From Gemmatimonadota bacterium (GTDB lineage Bacteria; Gemmatimonadota; Gemmatimonadetes; Gemmatimonadales; Gemmatimonadaceae): DNA of 64,000 bases. This document shows, piece after piece, positions 45,866-54,659 of the stretch (the stretch's first letter is position 1; each line of letters begins with the position of its first letter). The position numbers and the translations under genes are program-made. The stretch spans positions 1 to 64,000 of the forward strand of contig JAJTGR010000012.1 of assembly GCA_021299375.1 (NCBI GenBank), read 5' to 3'. Below the pieces are notes generated by a model that was given only the letters and a program-made list of their open reading frames with translations, was not told the DNA's origin and searched no databases.

Positions 45866-47797
45866 ATGAAACAGTTCTTCACGGCCCTCGCCGCGAATCT
45901 CGTCACCATCGCCGTCTGCGCCGTCGGCCTGCTCCTGCTGGTCGTCGGCGTGGCCGCCTCTGCCGGCACACGTCCTGCCACCGAGGTGCGCCCGGGCGCG
46001 GTCCTCATCGTCGACCTCGACCGGCCGCTGTCGGATCAGCCGGCGCGGGCCGAGCGGACGTCCATTTTCGATGACGCGCTGGCGACGGGCACGGCCGCGT
46101 TGCCGCTGCGGTCGGCGCTCGTTGCCATCCGGGCCGCCGCCGACGACGACCGCATCAGCGGCATCCTGCTCCGCGGTACCGTGCTCGCGGACGGTACCCG
46201 ATCGGGCTACGCCGCCCTCCGCGAACTGCGCAGCGCCCTGACGACCTTCCGGGCCTCGAAGAAGCCGGTTCACGCGTACCTCGTGAATCCCGACACGCGC
46301 ACGTACTACGTGGCGTCCGCCGCGAGCACCGTGACGCTCGATCCGTTCGGGTCGCTCCTGCTGCCGGGGCTGGCCGCGGAGCCGGTGTTCTTCACGGGGT
46401 TGTTCGAGAAGCTCGGCATTGGGGTGCAGGTGAGCCGGGTGGGGCGCTACAAGGCCGCTGTGGAGCCCTTCACGCGGCGCGAGATGAGCCCGGAGAACCG
46501 GCAGCAGGTGCAGTCGTACCTGGGCGACCTGTGGAGCGAAGTGAAGCGGGGCATCGCCACCAGTCGGGCCCTCGACACGCTGGCGCTGCAGGCGCTGGTG
46601 GACGAGCAGGGCATCATCCTGCCGGCCGATGCCCAGCGTGCGAACCTGGTGGACCGCGTCGCCTATTTCGATGCCGTGCTGCAGGACCTGGAACAGATGG
46701 CCGGTCGGTCGCGCGACGCGGGCAAGTCGGAGGTGTCCGCCAAGGACAGCGCGCGCGCCGCCGACCTCGCCATGTTGCTCGACCGCCCCACGCTGCCCCA
46801 GATCACGCTCGAGGCCTATGCGCCGCTCGCGGCCGCCAAGGAGCGCATCTACAGCGCCAGCCAGATCGTGGCGGTGGTGTACGCGGAAGGCGACATCGTG
46901 GATGGCGAGGGCGGCGCCGGCATGATCGGTGGTGATGCCCTTGCGCGGGACCTGCGCAAGCTGCGCCGCAACAGCAAGGTCAAGGCGATCGTCCTGCGGG
47001 TGAACAGCCCGGGCGGCAGCGCCATTGCCTCCGAGCAGATCCAGCGCGAACTGTCGCTCTTCGCGGCGAAGAAGCCGGTCGTGGTATCCATGGGCTCCGT
47101 GGCGGCGAGTGGCGGCTACTGGATCAGCACGGCCGCCGCCCGGGTGTTCGCGGAGCCGAATACCATCACGGGATCGATCGGCGTCTTCTCGCTGGTCCCG
47201 AACATCCAAGCGCTCGCCAATCGCAACGGGGTGACCTTCGACAGCGTCAAGACCGGCCGCTACGCCGATCTGTTCTCGCTGGCCCGTCCGCGCACCGAGG
47301 CGGAGTTGGCCGTGCTGCAGCGCGGGACCGACGCCGTGTACGCCGCGTTCATCGAGCGCGTGGCTACGGCGCGCAAGCTCTCCCCCGACTCCGTCCGGGG
47401 CATCGCCGAAGGGCGCGTGTGGTCGGGTGAGCAGGCCCGCCGCCTCGGGCTCGTGGACTCGCTGGGGAGCCTCGACGCAGCCCTCAAGAGTGCGGCGTCG
47501 CTGGCGAAGATCACCGGCGACTACGACGTGCAGGAGTTCCCGCACCCGAAGACGGCCACCGAACGGCTGACCGACCTCCTCGAGGACAAGCCCACCCCCG
47601 CCGCGGCCCTCGCGTATGGGGCCCGCGCCGATGCGGCCGTTGCCGATGCGGCGGTTGCCGGCGCCGCTGCGCTGGCTGGCCGCGGCGCCGCCGGCGGCCT
47701 CATCCGTCAGCTGACGCAGGAGCTGCAGGTCCTGCTCACGTACAGCGACCGCCGGGGCGTGTACGCCCGGCTGCCGTACATCCTGCGCATTCAGTGA
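45866..47797 (+). CDS. sppA: Signal peptide peptidase SppA, 67K type
   Basis: VLRVNSPGGSAIASEQIQREL, VSMGSVAASGGYWISTAA. Confidence 0.92.
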   Translation: MKQFFTALAANLVTIAVCAVGLLLLVVGVAASAGTRPATEVRPGAVLIVDLDRPLSDQPARAERTSIFDDALATGTAALPLRSALVAIRAAADDDRISGILLRGTVLADGTRSGYAALRELRSALTTFRASKKPVHAYLVNPDTRTYYVASAASTVTLDPFGSLLLPGLAAEPVFFTGLFEKLGIGVQVSRVGRYKAAVEPFTRREMSPENRQQVQSYLGDLWSEVKRGIATSRALDTLALQALVDEQGIILPADAQRANLVDRVAYFDAVLQDLEQMAGRSRDAGKSEVSAKDSARAADLAMLLDRPTLPQITLEAYAPLAAAKERIYSASQIVAVVYAEGDIVDGEGGAGMIGGDALARDLRKLRRNSKVKAIVLRVNSPGGSAIASEQIQRELSLFAAKKPVVVSMGSVAASGGYWISTAAARVFAEPNTITGSIGVFSLVPNIQALANRNGVTFDSVKTGRYADLFSLARPRTEAELAVLQRGTDAVYAAFIERVATARKLSPDSVRGIAEGRVWSGEQARRLGLVDSLGSLDAALKSAASLAKITGDYDVQEFPHPKTATERLTDLLEDKPTPAAALAYGARADAAVADAAVAGAAALAGRGAAGGLIRQLTQELQVLLTYSDRRGVYARLPYILRIQ

Positions 47798-47805
47798 CCG
47801 TCGGG

Positions 47806-47843
47806 ACGTCGGCCCTCCGGGAGGATCCGGGGCCGACGTCCAA
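47806..47843. terminator. Bidirectional terminator region between convergent genes (second hairpin near 47868-47910)
   Basis: GGACGTCGGCC ... GGCCGACGTCC 11-bp stem. Confidence 0.6.
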
Positions 47844-47914
47844 ACCTGGACCCGCGCCGGAGCGCGCGGGAGGCGCCGCGTTCGTCCTGCCCGCGGCGTG
47901 CCTCCCGGTCGCCG

Positions 47915-48319
47915 TTACCCGTCGATCAGCGGCGTCGGCCACGCCCCATACGTGACCTTGCGCGCCGCCTCGAGCCGCCGGGCCTGCGCTTCCCAGTCGG
48001 CGAGATCGGCGCGAGCACGAGCGAGATGCGCGCCGGCCTTGGCGATGCACGAGGCGACACCACGAGCCTGCACGTCCGACAACGTCCACTCCGCGACCTT
48101 CACACGCGCGCGGGCAATGGGCAGCTGCTCCAGGCAGCGTGTCGCGTGAAAGCTGCTCCACGCCGCCAGCGGGCGATCGTCATCGAAGCCATACCACGCC
48201 CAGATCCCGTCGTTGACCGGAATGGAGTCGACGAGGATCGCATCGATGTCGTCGGGAAGGCTGATGGTTTCCGAGCTGTTCATGCGATGGCACCGAAAAG
48301 GTGAGGGTGGGGTGTGCAC
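47915..48319 (-). CDS. Hypothetical protein
   Basis: 134 aa; start may be the internal Met at 48283. Confidence 0.5.
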   Translation of the reverse strand: MHTPPSPFRCHRMNSSETISLPDDIDAILVDSIPVNDGIWAWYGFDDDRPLAAWSSFHATRCLEQLPIARARVKVAEWTLSDVQARGVASCIAKAGAHLARARADLADWEAQARRLEAARKVTYGAWPTPLIDG

Positions 48320-48411
48320 CGGCGGGGAGAGTGCCCAGCCATGTGCCGACTGGACACTAACTCAAGGAACGCCGACGGCACCATGGTTCCCTGTGTCCCT
48401 ACATTCCCGGC

Positions 48412-49470
48412 ATGCCTTTCCGGACTCACCCCACGACACGCCACACCGCGCGGCCCTCGGTTGGCCCCGCGCTGCTCCTGCTCGCGCTGCTTGCCCCCAC
48501 GGCGGCGGCGGTACAACCACCCACACCGCCGAAGGCGCCGAGGCCGCCCTCGGGCAAGGCGGCGACGCCGCAACAGAACTCCGCCGCGAGCTCGGCCTAT
48601 CCCACCGGTGGCACCTCTGCCGCCGCCCGGGCCCTCGCCGGCAAGCCGGCGCCCGTGTGGCCCGTGCCCGGTCCAGCCCCGCTGGCTGGCAGCATCCTGC
48701 CTGGTAGGCGCATCGTGGCGTACTACGGCAATCCCTTCTCCAAGCGCATGGGGGTGCTGGGGGAATACCCGAAAGACGAGATGCTCCAGCGCCTCGACCG
48801 CGAAGTCACGGCCTGGACACAGGCCGACCCGTCGACCCCGGTACAGCCGGCGCTTCACCTCATCACCACGGTGGCGCAGGGCGACAGCGGCAAAGACGGC
48901 AAGTACCGCATGCGCCACAGCGACGCCCTCACCGAGAAGGTCCACCGCTGGGCGAAGGAACGGCGCGCCCTGCTCTTCCTCGATGTGCAGGTCGGGCTCA
49001 GCACCATCCAGGAGGAACTGCCGCGGCTCGAGCACTGGCTGGCGAAGCCGGACGTGCACCTCGGGATCGACCCGGAGTTTTCGATGAAGGATGGCACGCG
49101 CCCGGGCAAGAAGATCGGGAGCTATGACGCCGCCGACGTGAACTGGGTCATCGATCAGCTCGCGCGGCTCGTCACCCAGCACAAACTGCCGCCGAAGGTG
49201 CTGGTGGTGCACCGCTTCACGCGACCGATGCTCACCAACGCCGACCAGATCAAGCGCGACCCACGCGTGCAGGTGGTCATCCACATGGACGGCTGGGGCC
49301 CACCGAGCCTCAAGAAGGACTCGTACGCCGCCTACGTGTACGCCGAGCCCGTACAGTTCACCGGCTTCAAGCTGTTCTACACGAACGACCGCAAGTACGG
49401 CGGGCCGATCATGACGCCAACGCAGGTGCTCGCCCTGACCCCCAAGCCCCTGTACATCCAGTACCAGTGA
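48412..49470 (+). CDS. Secreted protein of unknown function with TIM-barrel-hydrolase-like features
   Basis: Signal peptide, Pro-rich linker, RIVAYYGNPFSKRMGVLG, FLDVQVGLS, HLGIDPEFSM, VVIHMDGWG. Confidence 0.65.
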   Translation: MPFRTHPTTRHTARPSVGPALLLLALLAPTAAAVQPPTPPKAPRPPSGKAATPQQNSAASSAYPTGGTSAAARALAGKPAPVWPVPGPAPLAGSILPGRRIVAYYGNPFSKRMGVLGEYPKDEMLQRLDREVTAWTQADPSTPVQPALHLITTVAQGDSGKDGKYRMRHSDALTEKVHRWAKERRALLFLDVQVGLSTIQEELPRLEHWLAKPDVHLGIDPEFSMKDGTRPGKKIGSYDAADVNWVIDQLARLVTQHKLPPKVLVVHRFTRPMLTNADQIKRDPRVQVVIHMDGWGPPSLKKDSYAAYVYAEPVQFTGFKLFYTNDRKYGGPIMTPTQVLALTPKPLYIQYQ

Positions 49471-49489
49471 GCCGCGCCAGCGGCGCGTG

Positions 49490-51625
49490 TCACTGCCAGC
49501 TGAGACGGGTCACGAACGACACGCGCCGCGGCAGGCCGGGCTCGAAGAACCGGTTGCGCGTGGCGTTGATCACGAGCGACGAGGCATAGCGCCGGTCGAA
49601 GAGGTTCTCGATGGCCAGCGTCGGCTCGATGCGCACGCGCGCACCTGACGGCGCCACGACGCCGGCGCGAACGGTCCAGGAGGCGAAGCCGCTGCCGAAC
49701 ACGGTGGCGGCATCGTTGGCGCTGGCTCGCGAGGCGGCGGTGACCTCGGCTGTGGCGAAGCCGCTCCCCCGCCGCGCCGTGACAAACGCCTGCAGGTAGT
49801 GCTCGGGTACCCCGGGAATGGGCTGCCCGGCGAACGACGTGCTGCCGACGACGTAGCGAGCAAAGCGGAACCGCGACCACGTGTACGCGGTCCCCGTTTC
49901 CAGCCAGGCCCACGCGGCGCGCACGCTGGTTTCGGCGCCGCGGCGCGTCGTGCGCCCGGCGTTGCGGAAGGCCCGGCGTCCCGGCTGGTTGGGCACGTCG
50001 AAGGGCACGAGTTCATCGCGCACTGTGGCGTCGAACAGCGCCGCATCGACGCGCAGGGGCCCCCAAAGCAGCGCCTGCGTGCCGACTTCCACCGTGCGGG
50101 TACGCTGGGGCTCGAGGGTGGCGTTCAGCCCGGCGGCGCCGGTCTCCTGGTTGGTCAGCTCGGTGACCGTTGGAGTCTCGAACGCCGTGGACACGTTGGC
50201 GTACAGGGACCAAAGCGGTTTCGCCCGCCACGTGAGGCCGAGCATGGGGCTGTAGGCCCCCAGTGTCCGTGCGCCGGAATCATTCGGGTTGGTGGCCGTG
50301 ACCAAGCGGTCGCGCACCCGGAACTGGACCTGATCGTACCGGAGGGCCACGCTCGCGAACACGCCGTGCGGCGCCTCGACCTCCAGACGACCGTAGCCTC
50401 CGACGTTGGCCGCGCGCTCCTGCTGCTCGAGGCGCGTGGCGCCGGCTTCGGCGCCACGCACCGGACAGCGCGCGGTCACCGGAGTGGTGGGGAGTACCTC
50501 GGCGCAGTTTTCGAAGTTGTAGCGTTCATCCACCTGCCGCTGCGCGTCGACCCCGACGCCGAGGCGCAGCGGCCACGCGCCTGGCGTCAGGCGCCAGCTG
50601 CCGTGCAGCCCGCCTCCGACCACCCGCCGGTCGACTTCCACGATGGCAAAGGGGAGCGGATTGTCGAGTGCGCGTGTGCCGGTAAAGAGCGAGCCACGCA
50701 CCGTGCCTTGTCCCACCGTGCGTTCGGCGAGCAGCGCGACCTGGGACTGCTGCACGGCCTTCCGTGAGCGACGCGTGATGTTGAGCGAATCCGGCAACCG
50801 TGGATCGCGCGCAAGCTCCGCGGCGGTGAGGGCGCCGGGATTTTCGGCCCGCGGGGCGTCGTAGACGGTGCCCTGCACTTCGAGTCGTGTGCCGCCCACC
50901 GTGGCCAGCGCGCGGCCGAACACGCTGGTGGCGTCGAGGCGCGACCAGGTGCGCGGCCCGTCTCCGCGCGTCCGGGTGAGGGCGCCGAGCCATTGGGCCT
51001 GCCGGAACGTGCCCGTGCTGTCGCGGCGGCTACCCGATGCCGTGAGGTTGGCGCGCTGCACACCGCCGCCATCCCAGACCCGGGCGTCGGCCGCGAACGG
51101 CCTCGCGGCGGGGGCACGGGAGCGCACGTCGAGAACGCCACCGGCCGCATTGCCGTACAACGCGGCGGCCGTGCCTCGCACGACATCGATGCGATCGATG
51201 GTCTCGAGGTCGAGCCAGTCGATGGGGGTCTGACCGTCGGGCAACGAGAGGGGGACACCATCACGCAGCACACGTACACCGCGCACACCAAAGGCTGAGC
51301 GGGCCCCGAAGCCTCGCACGGCGATGCGTGGATCCTGCGACGGATTCGCGCGGTCCTGCACCTGGACGCCCGGCACACCAAGCAGCAGGTCGCTCACACT
51401 GAGGCGGCGCTGGGCCGGCCGCGCCGAGAGGGGGGCCGTGGACAACGCGAACGGCAGCTCAAACGGGGATCGGGCCGCGTCGCGCGTGACCGTCACCCGG
51501 ACGGACTGCAGCGCCTGGGCGGTGGAATCGCGGACGGTCGTGTCCGCCTGCGCGCGGACCAGCACGGGCAGCGCGAGGCAGGCCAGCCCGACAGCGGCCT
51601 GACAGGAGGCAGGGATTCGGGGCAC
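49490..51625 (-). CDS. TonB-dependent receptor
   Basis: Plug domain (LLLGVPGVQVQDRANPSQDPRIAVRGFGARSAFGVRG...), DVVRGTAAALYGNAAGGVLD, barrel. Confidence 0.92.
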   Translation of the reverse strand: MPRIPASCQAAVGLACLALPVLVRAQADTTVRDSTAQALQSVRVTVTRDAARSPFELPFALSTAPLSARPAQRRLSVSDLLLGVPGVQVQDRANPSQDPRIAVRGFGARSAFGVRGVRVLRDGVPLSLPDGQTPIDWLDLETIDRIDVVRGTAAALYGNAAGGVLDVRSRAPAARPFAADARVWDGGGVQRANLTASGSRRDSTGTFRQAQWLGALTRTRGDGPRTWSRLDATSVFGRALATVGGTRLEVQGTVYDAPRAENPGALTAAELARDPRLPDSLNITRRSRKAVQQSQVALLAERTVGQGTVRGSLFTGTRALDNPLPFAIVEVDRRVVGGGLHGSWRLTPGAWPLRLGVGVDAQRQVDERYNFENCAEVLPTTPVTARCPVRGAEAGATRLEQQERAANVGGYGRLEVEAPHGVFASVALRYDQVQFRVRDRLVTATNPNDSGARTLGAYSPMLGLTWRAKPLWSLYANVSTAFETPTVTELTNQETGAAGLNATLEPQRTRTVEVGTQALLWGPLRVDAALFDATVRDELVPFDVPNQPGRRAFRNAGRTTRRGAETSVRAAWAWLETGTAYTWSRFRFARYVVGSTSFAGQPIPGVPEHYLQAFVTARRGSGFATAEVTAASRASANDAATVFGSGFASWTVRAGVVAPSGARVRIEPTLAIENLFDRRYASSLVINATRNRFFEPGLPRRVSFVTRLSWQ

Positions 51626-51680
51626 CCTGCGATCTACCGTCGCGCGCGCGGCCGCGGAACCCTCCGGCGAGCGGGAGCAG

Positions 51681-51758
51681 CGAATGGGTTCGCCGAATGG
51701 GGGCGGCGAATGGGTTCGCCGAATGGGGGCGGCGAATGGGTTCGCCGAGCGGGCTCGT
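51681..51758. repeat. 26-bp tandem repeat, about 3 copies, each with hairpin GGCGAA-TGGG-TTCGCC
   Basis: Starts at 51681, 51707, 51733; third copy diverges at its 3' end. Confidence 0.9.
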
Positions 51759-51771
51759 CTGGCGGGTACGG

Positions 51772-52440
51772 CTAGCGGAGCGCCGGTGCGCAGGTCGGAG
51801 TGCGCTCGAGCGGGCCCTCGTCGAACAGCTCACCGGTGCGGGAGCAGAGCATGCCCGTGTCGCCATCGCGCACGGAGATGAACCAGTGCGACGCGGTAGC
51901 GTTTGACCGGACGACACGCTGCCAGGGCGGGAGGGATACGCCTCGGGCCTTGAGCTCGGGCCAGGTCGCGAACCGCTGGTTGATGATGCGGAACTCCGTC
52001 TGCCTCTGGTGCACCGTGTCCAGCGTACCGCCGAGGGCGTTCCGGCTCCGGGTGATGCGCTTGTTCTCGGAGACCTGCAACGACCCAAAGGCGGACGCGA
52101 CGAAGAGGAAGGCCACCACGGCGCTGGTCACGAGCAGGCTGTCGCGCTGCTCGCGGGACTCGGTGGGCCGGACCGAGGCTCTCGGCGCTGGCACAGCAGC
52201 CGGTGCCGATGCCGGCGCACGGGTCACCACCCCAGGCGAGCGGGCTGGGGCCCGGTCGGGGAGCGGGACCTTGCGGACTTGGCCACGTGCATCGGGACTG
52301 TAGCCACGGGCCCTTGCCACTCCGGACACCACATCCGGTTTCGCGGCCGCTTCTGCCAAGGCATCGCCAAGCGGACGGCTCGCCGCGCGGGACCGGTCCA
52401 CGGCGAGGGTCGACTTGGGGCGGAAGGGCACGCTGGGCAT
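51772..52440 (-). CDS. Hypothetical single-TM protein
   Basis: TM LLVTSAVVAFLFVASAFGSLQ plus C-terminal domain. Confidence 0.65.
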   Translation of the reverse strand: MPSVPFRPKSTLAVDRSRAASRPLGDALAEAAAKPDVVSGVARARGYSPDARGQVRKVPLPDRAPARSPGVVTRAPASAPAAVPAPRASVRPTESREQRDSLLVTSAVVAFLFVASAFGSLQVSENKRITRSRNALGGTLDTVHQRQTEFRIINQRFATWPELKARGVSLPPWQRVVRSNATASHWFISVRDGDTGMLCSRTGELFDEGPLERTPTCAPALR

Positions 52441-52593
52441 GGCCGCACGGTACGCCGTGGACCAACGCGGCGGCATAGCGGCGCCGGCACCGTCGTTACG
52501 GCCGTGGCAGACTTTCGAAGCTGTTGGGACGAACCGCTTGTCCCGCCCGCCGCCGCGTGCAGGGAGGAGGCTGGCCCGGTGCGGGTGAGGCGC

Positions 52594-52632
52594 GCGGAGC
52601 GGTGGCGCGGAGCGGTGGCGCGGAGCGGTGGC
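52594..52632. repeat. 13-bp tandem repeat gcggagcggtggc, 3 copies
   Basis: Direct reading. Confidence 0.9.
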
Positions 52633-52645
52633 GCGGCGCCACCGC
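52625..52645 (-). terminator. Hairpin at the 3' end of the 52651-53343 gene
   Basis: GCGGTGGCGC-G-GCGCCACCGC. Confidence 0.5.
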
Positions 52646-52650
52646 CGCGA

Positions 52651-53343
52651 CTACTGGGCCGGGCTGCTCAGCTGGGCGAACAGCAGGTCGGCCACCCGCT
52701 GGCGCTGCGACTGGCTCCCGGTTCGCAGCACGTCCACACACGCGAGCAGGCGGTGCAGCTGCGGGTCACCGCTCGCGACCTTGGTGACGCCAGCGAACAG
52801 TGGAACAAGCGCATCACCTCGCGCCCCGCCCCCAGCCATCGGCCAGACCAGCGGGCGGAGAGGTTCCGCACCGCCCAGCACCGCCTGGAGCGCCGGATGC
52901 GCGCCCGCCGTAGCCAGCCCCTCCCGCGGCGGTCCGTGCAGTGCCGGAAACGCGTAGCGGACCCCGTGCACCAGGAACTCGTGAAGCGCCTCGACCTGCA
53001 CCGTGCGACGCTTCGGCACACAAAGGCCGGCGTGATGCAATCGCGCGACCGACCGGTGCACCGCACTGGTGCTGGTCGCCAGCGCAGCGGCCATCGGCTC
53101 GTAGCGGTCCTCTGGGACGAGATGCAAGCGCAGAGCGACGGCGACATCAAACGGGCGCAGCGAAAGCTGAGAGGGCACGACGGATGTCCTGGTGAGAAAT
53201 GGCGCGAACACGACGCCCCTAGTGTAGGGGGACGGACCGGAACGCGACTTGTCCCAAGAGATCATGCCGTCCCTACTTGCATACAGTTCACGCTGCTCAT
53301 GTACCTTTGGGCGCCTGTCTCGCACAACCCACATGCCACTCAT
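52651..53343 (-). CDS. HTH (MarR-like) DNA-binding protein; start uncertain
   Basis: LSLRPFDVAVALRLHLVPEDRYEPMAAALATSTSAVHRSVARLHHAGLC. Confidence 0.7.
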   Translation of the reverse strand: MSGMWVVRDRRPKVHEQRELYASRDGMISWDKSRSGPSPYTRGVVFAPFLTRTSVVPSQLSLRPFDVAVALRLHLVPEDRYEPMAAALATSTSAVHRSVARLHHAGLCVPKRRTVQVEALHEFLVHGVRYAFPALHGPPREGLATAGAHPALQAVLGGAEPLRPLVWPMAGGGARGDALVPLFAGVTKVASGDPQLHRLLACVDVLRTGSQSQRQRVADLLFAQLSSPAQ

Positions 53344-53455
53344 TAAGAGTGCTTTATGTCCGGTTTTGCCGCGTCGTTGGCCCGCCCGGTCACCGCCTCA
53401 GGCGCGTCGGCACGGTCGACTGGCGGCGTCACCGCGAGCTGTCCACCTTAGGGGG

Positions 53456-54634
53456 ATGCCTGCCCCCTCGTTCTTTCACGACACCCCGGTCTTTCCGCGC
53501 GGGTTCCGCTGCGCCAGCCGCCACGTCGGCCTCAAGCCGGCCGCACGGGACCTGACCCTCTTCGCCAGCGATATCGATGCGGTCGCCGCGGCCGTGTTCA
53601 CCCGCAATCACTTCCCCGGCGCGCCCGTTATCGTGGGCCGCGAAACGATCCGCGGGGGTGTGCTGCGCGCCGTGATCGCCAACAGCAAGGTGAGCAACGT
53701 GGCCACAGGCGCCCCGGGTGTCACCAACGCCCGGCGTATGGCGGCGGCGGCGGCCGCCGAACTCGGCACGACCGCCGATCGCATTCTCGTGAGTTCGACC
53801 GGTGTCATTGGTGTCCCGCTCCCGATCGAGAAGATCGAGACCGGGGTGGTGGGCATGGCGGGCGAACTCCAGGACGATCCGCTCGTCGGAGCCGAGGGGA
53901 TCATGACCACCGACTCCCACCCCAAGGCGCTGTCCGCCGCCGTCGGGCCGGCGACGATCACCTGGGTGGCCAAGGGCTCGGGCATGATCGAGCCCAACAT
54001 GGCCACCATGCTGTCGTACATCTTCACCGATGCGGCGTTCGATGCGCCCACGCTGGACCGCCTACTGCGGGCCGCGGTGTCGACGTCGTTCAACATGCTG
54101 TCGGTGGACTCCGACACGAGCACGTCGGACACCTGCGCGATCCTGGCCAACGGGCTCGCCGGGCCGGTGGATGAATCCGAGTTTCTCGCCGTACTGCGCG
54201 CCGGCTGTACCCGCATGACGGAAATCCTCGCTCGCGATGGGGAGGGCGCGGAACATCTGCTGCGGGTGTCGGTTCGGGGCGCCCTGACCGACGCCGAAGC
54301 CCGCACGGTGGCCAAGTCGATCGTCAACTCCCCGCTCGTCAAGACCATGGTGCACGGCGCCGACCCGAACGTCGGCCGCCTGCTGATGGCAGTCGGCAAG
54401 TGCTTCCACTGCACGATCCAGCCCGCAACGACCGACGCCTGGATCAACGGGTTCCAGGTCGTGGGCCATGGCGAACGGCTGGCCTTCGACGATGCCATCG
54501 TGCGCGAGACCCTCTCGCGTGAGGTCGTGGATATCACGGTGTCGCTGGGCGTCGCCGACGGGGCGGCCACGGCCTACGGCTGCGACCTCACCACGGGGTA
54601 CGTCGAAGAGAACGCGGCCTACTATTCGTCGTGA
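53456..54634 (+). CDS. argJ: Bifunctional ornithine acetyltransferase / N-acetylglutamate synthase
   Basis: SSTGVIGVPLP, KGSGMIEPNMATMLSYIFTDA (autocleavage A-T), NSPLVKTMVHGADPNVGRL. Confidence 0.95.
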   Translation: MPAPSFFHDTPVFPRGFRCASRHVGLKPAARDLTLFASDIDAVAAAVFTRNHFPGAPVIVGRETIRGGVLRAVIANSKVSNVATGAPGVTNARRMAAAAAAELGTTADRILVSSTGVIGVPLPIEKIETGVVGMAGELQDDPLVGAEGIMTTDSHPKALSAAVGPATITWVAKGSGMIEPNMATMLSYIFTDAAFDAPTLDRLLRAAVSTSFNMLSVDSDTSTSDTCAILANGLAGPVDESEFLAVLRAGCTRMTEILARDGEGAEHLLRVSVRGALTDAEARTVAKSIVNSPLVKTMVHGADPNVGRLLMAVGKCFHCTIQPATTDAWINGFQVVGHGERLAFDDAIVRETLSREVVDITVSLGVADGAATAYGCDLTTGYVEENAAYYSS

Positions 54635-54659
54635 TCGCGGCCGGTGCGCCTCGCCGCCC

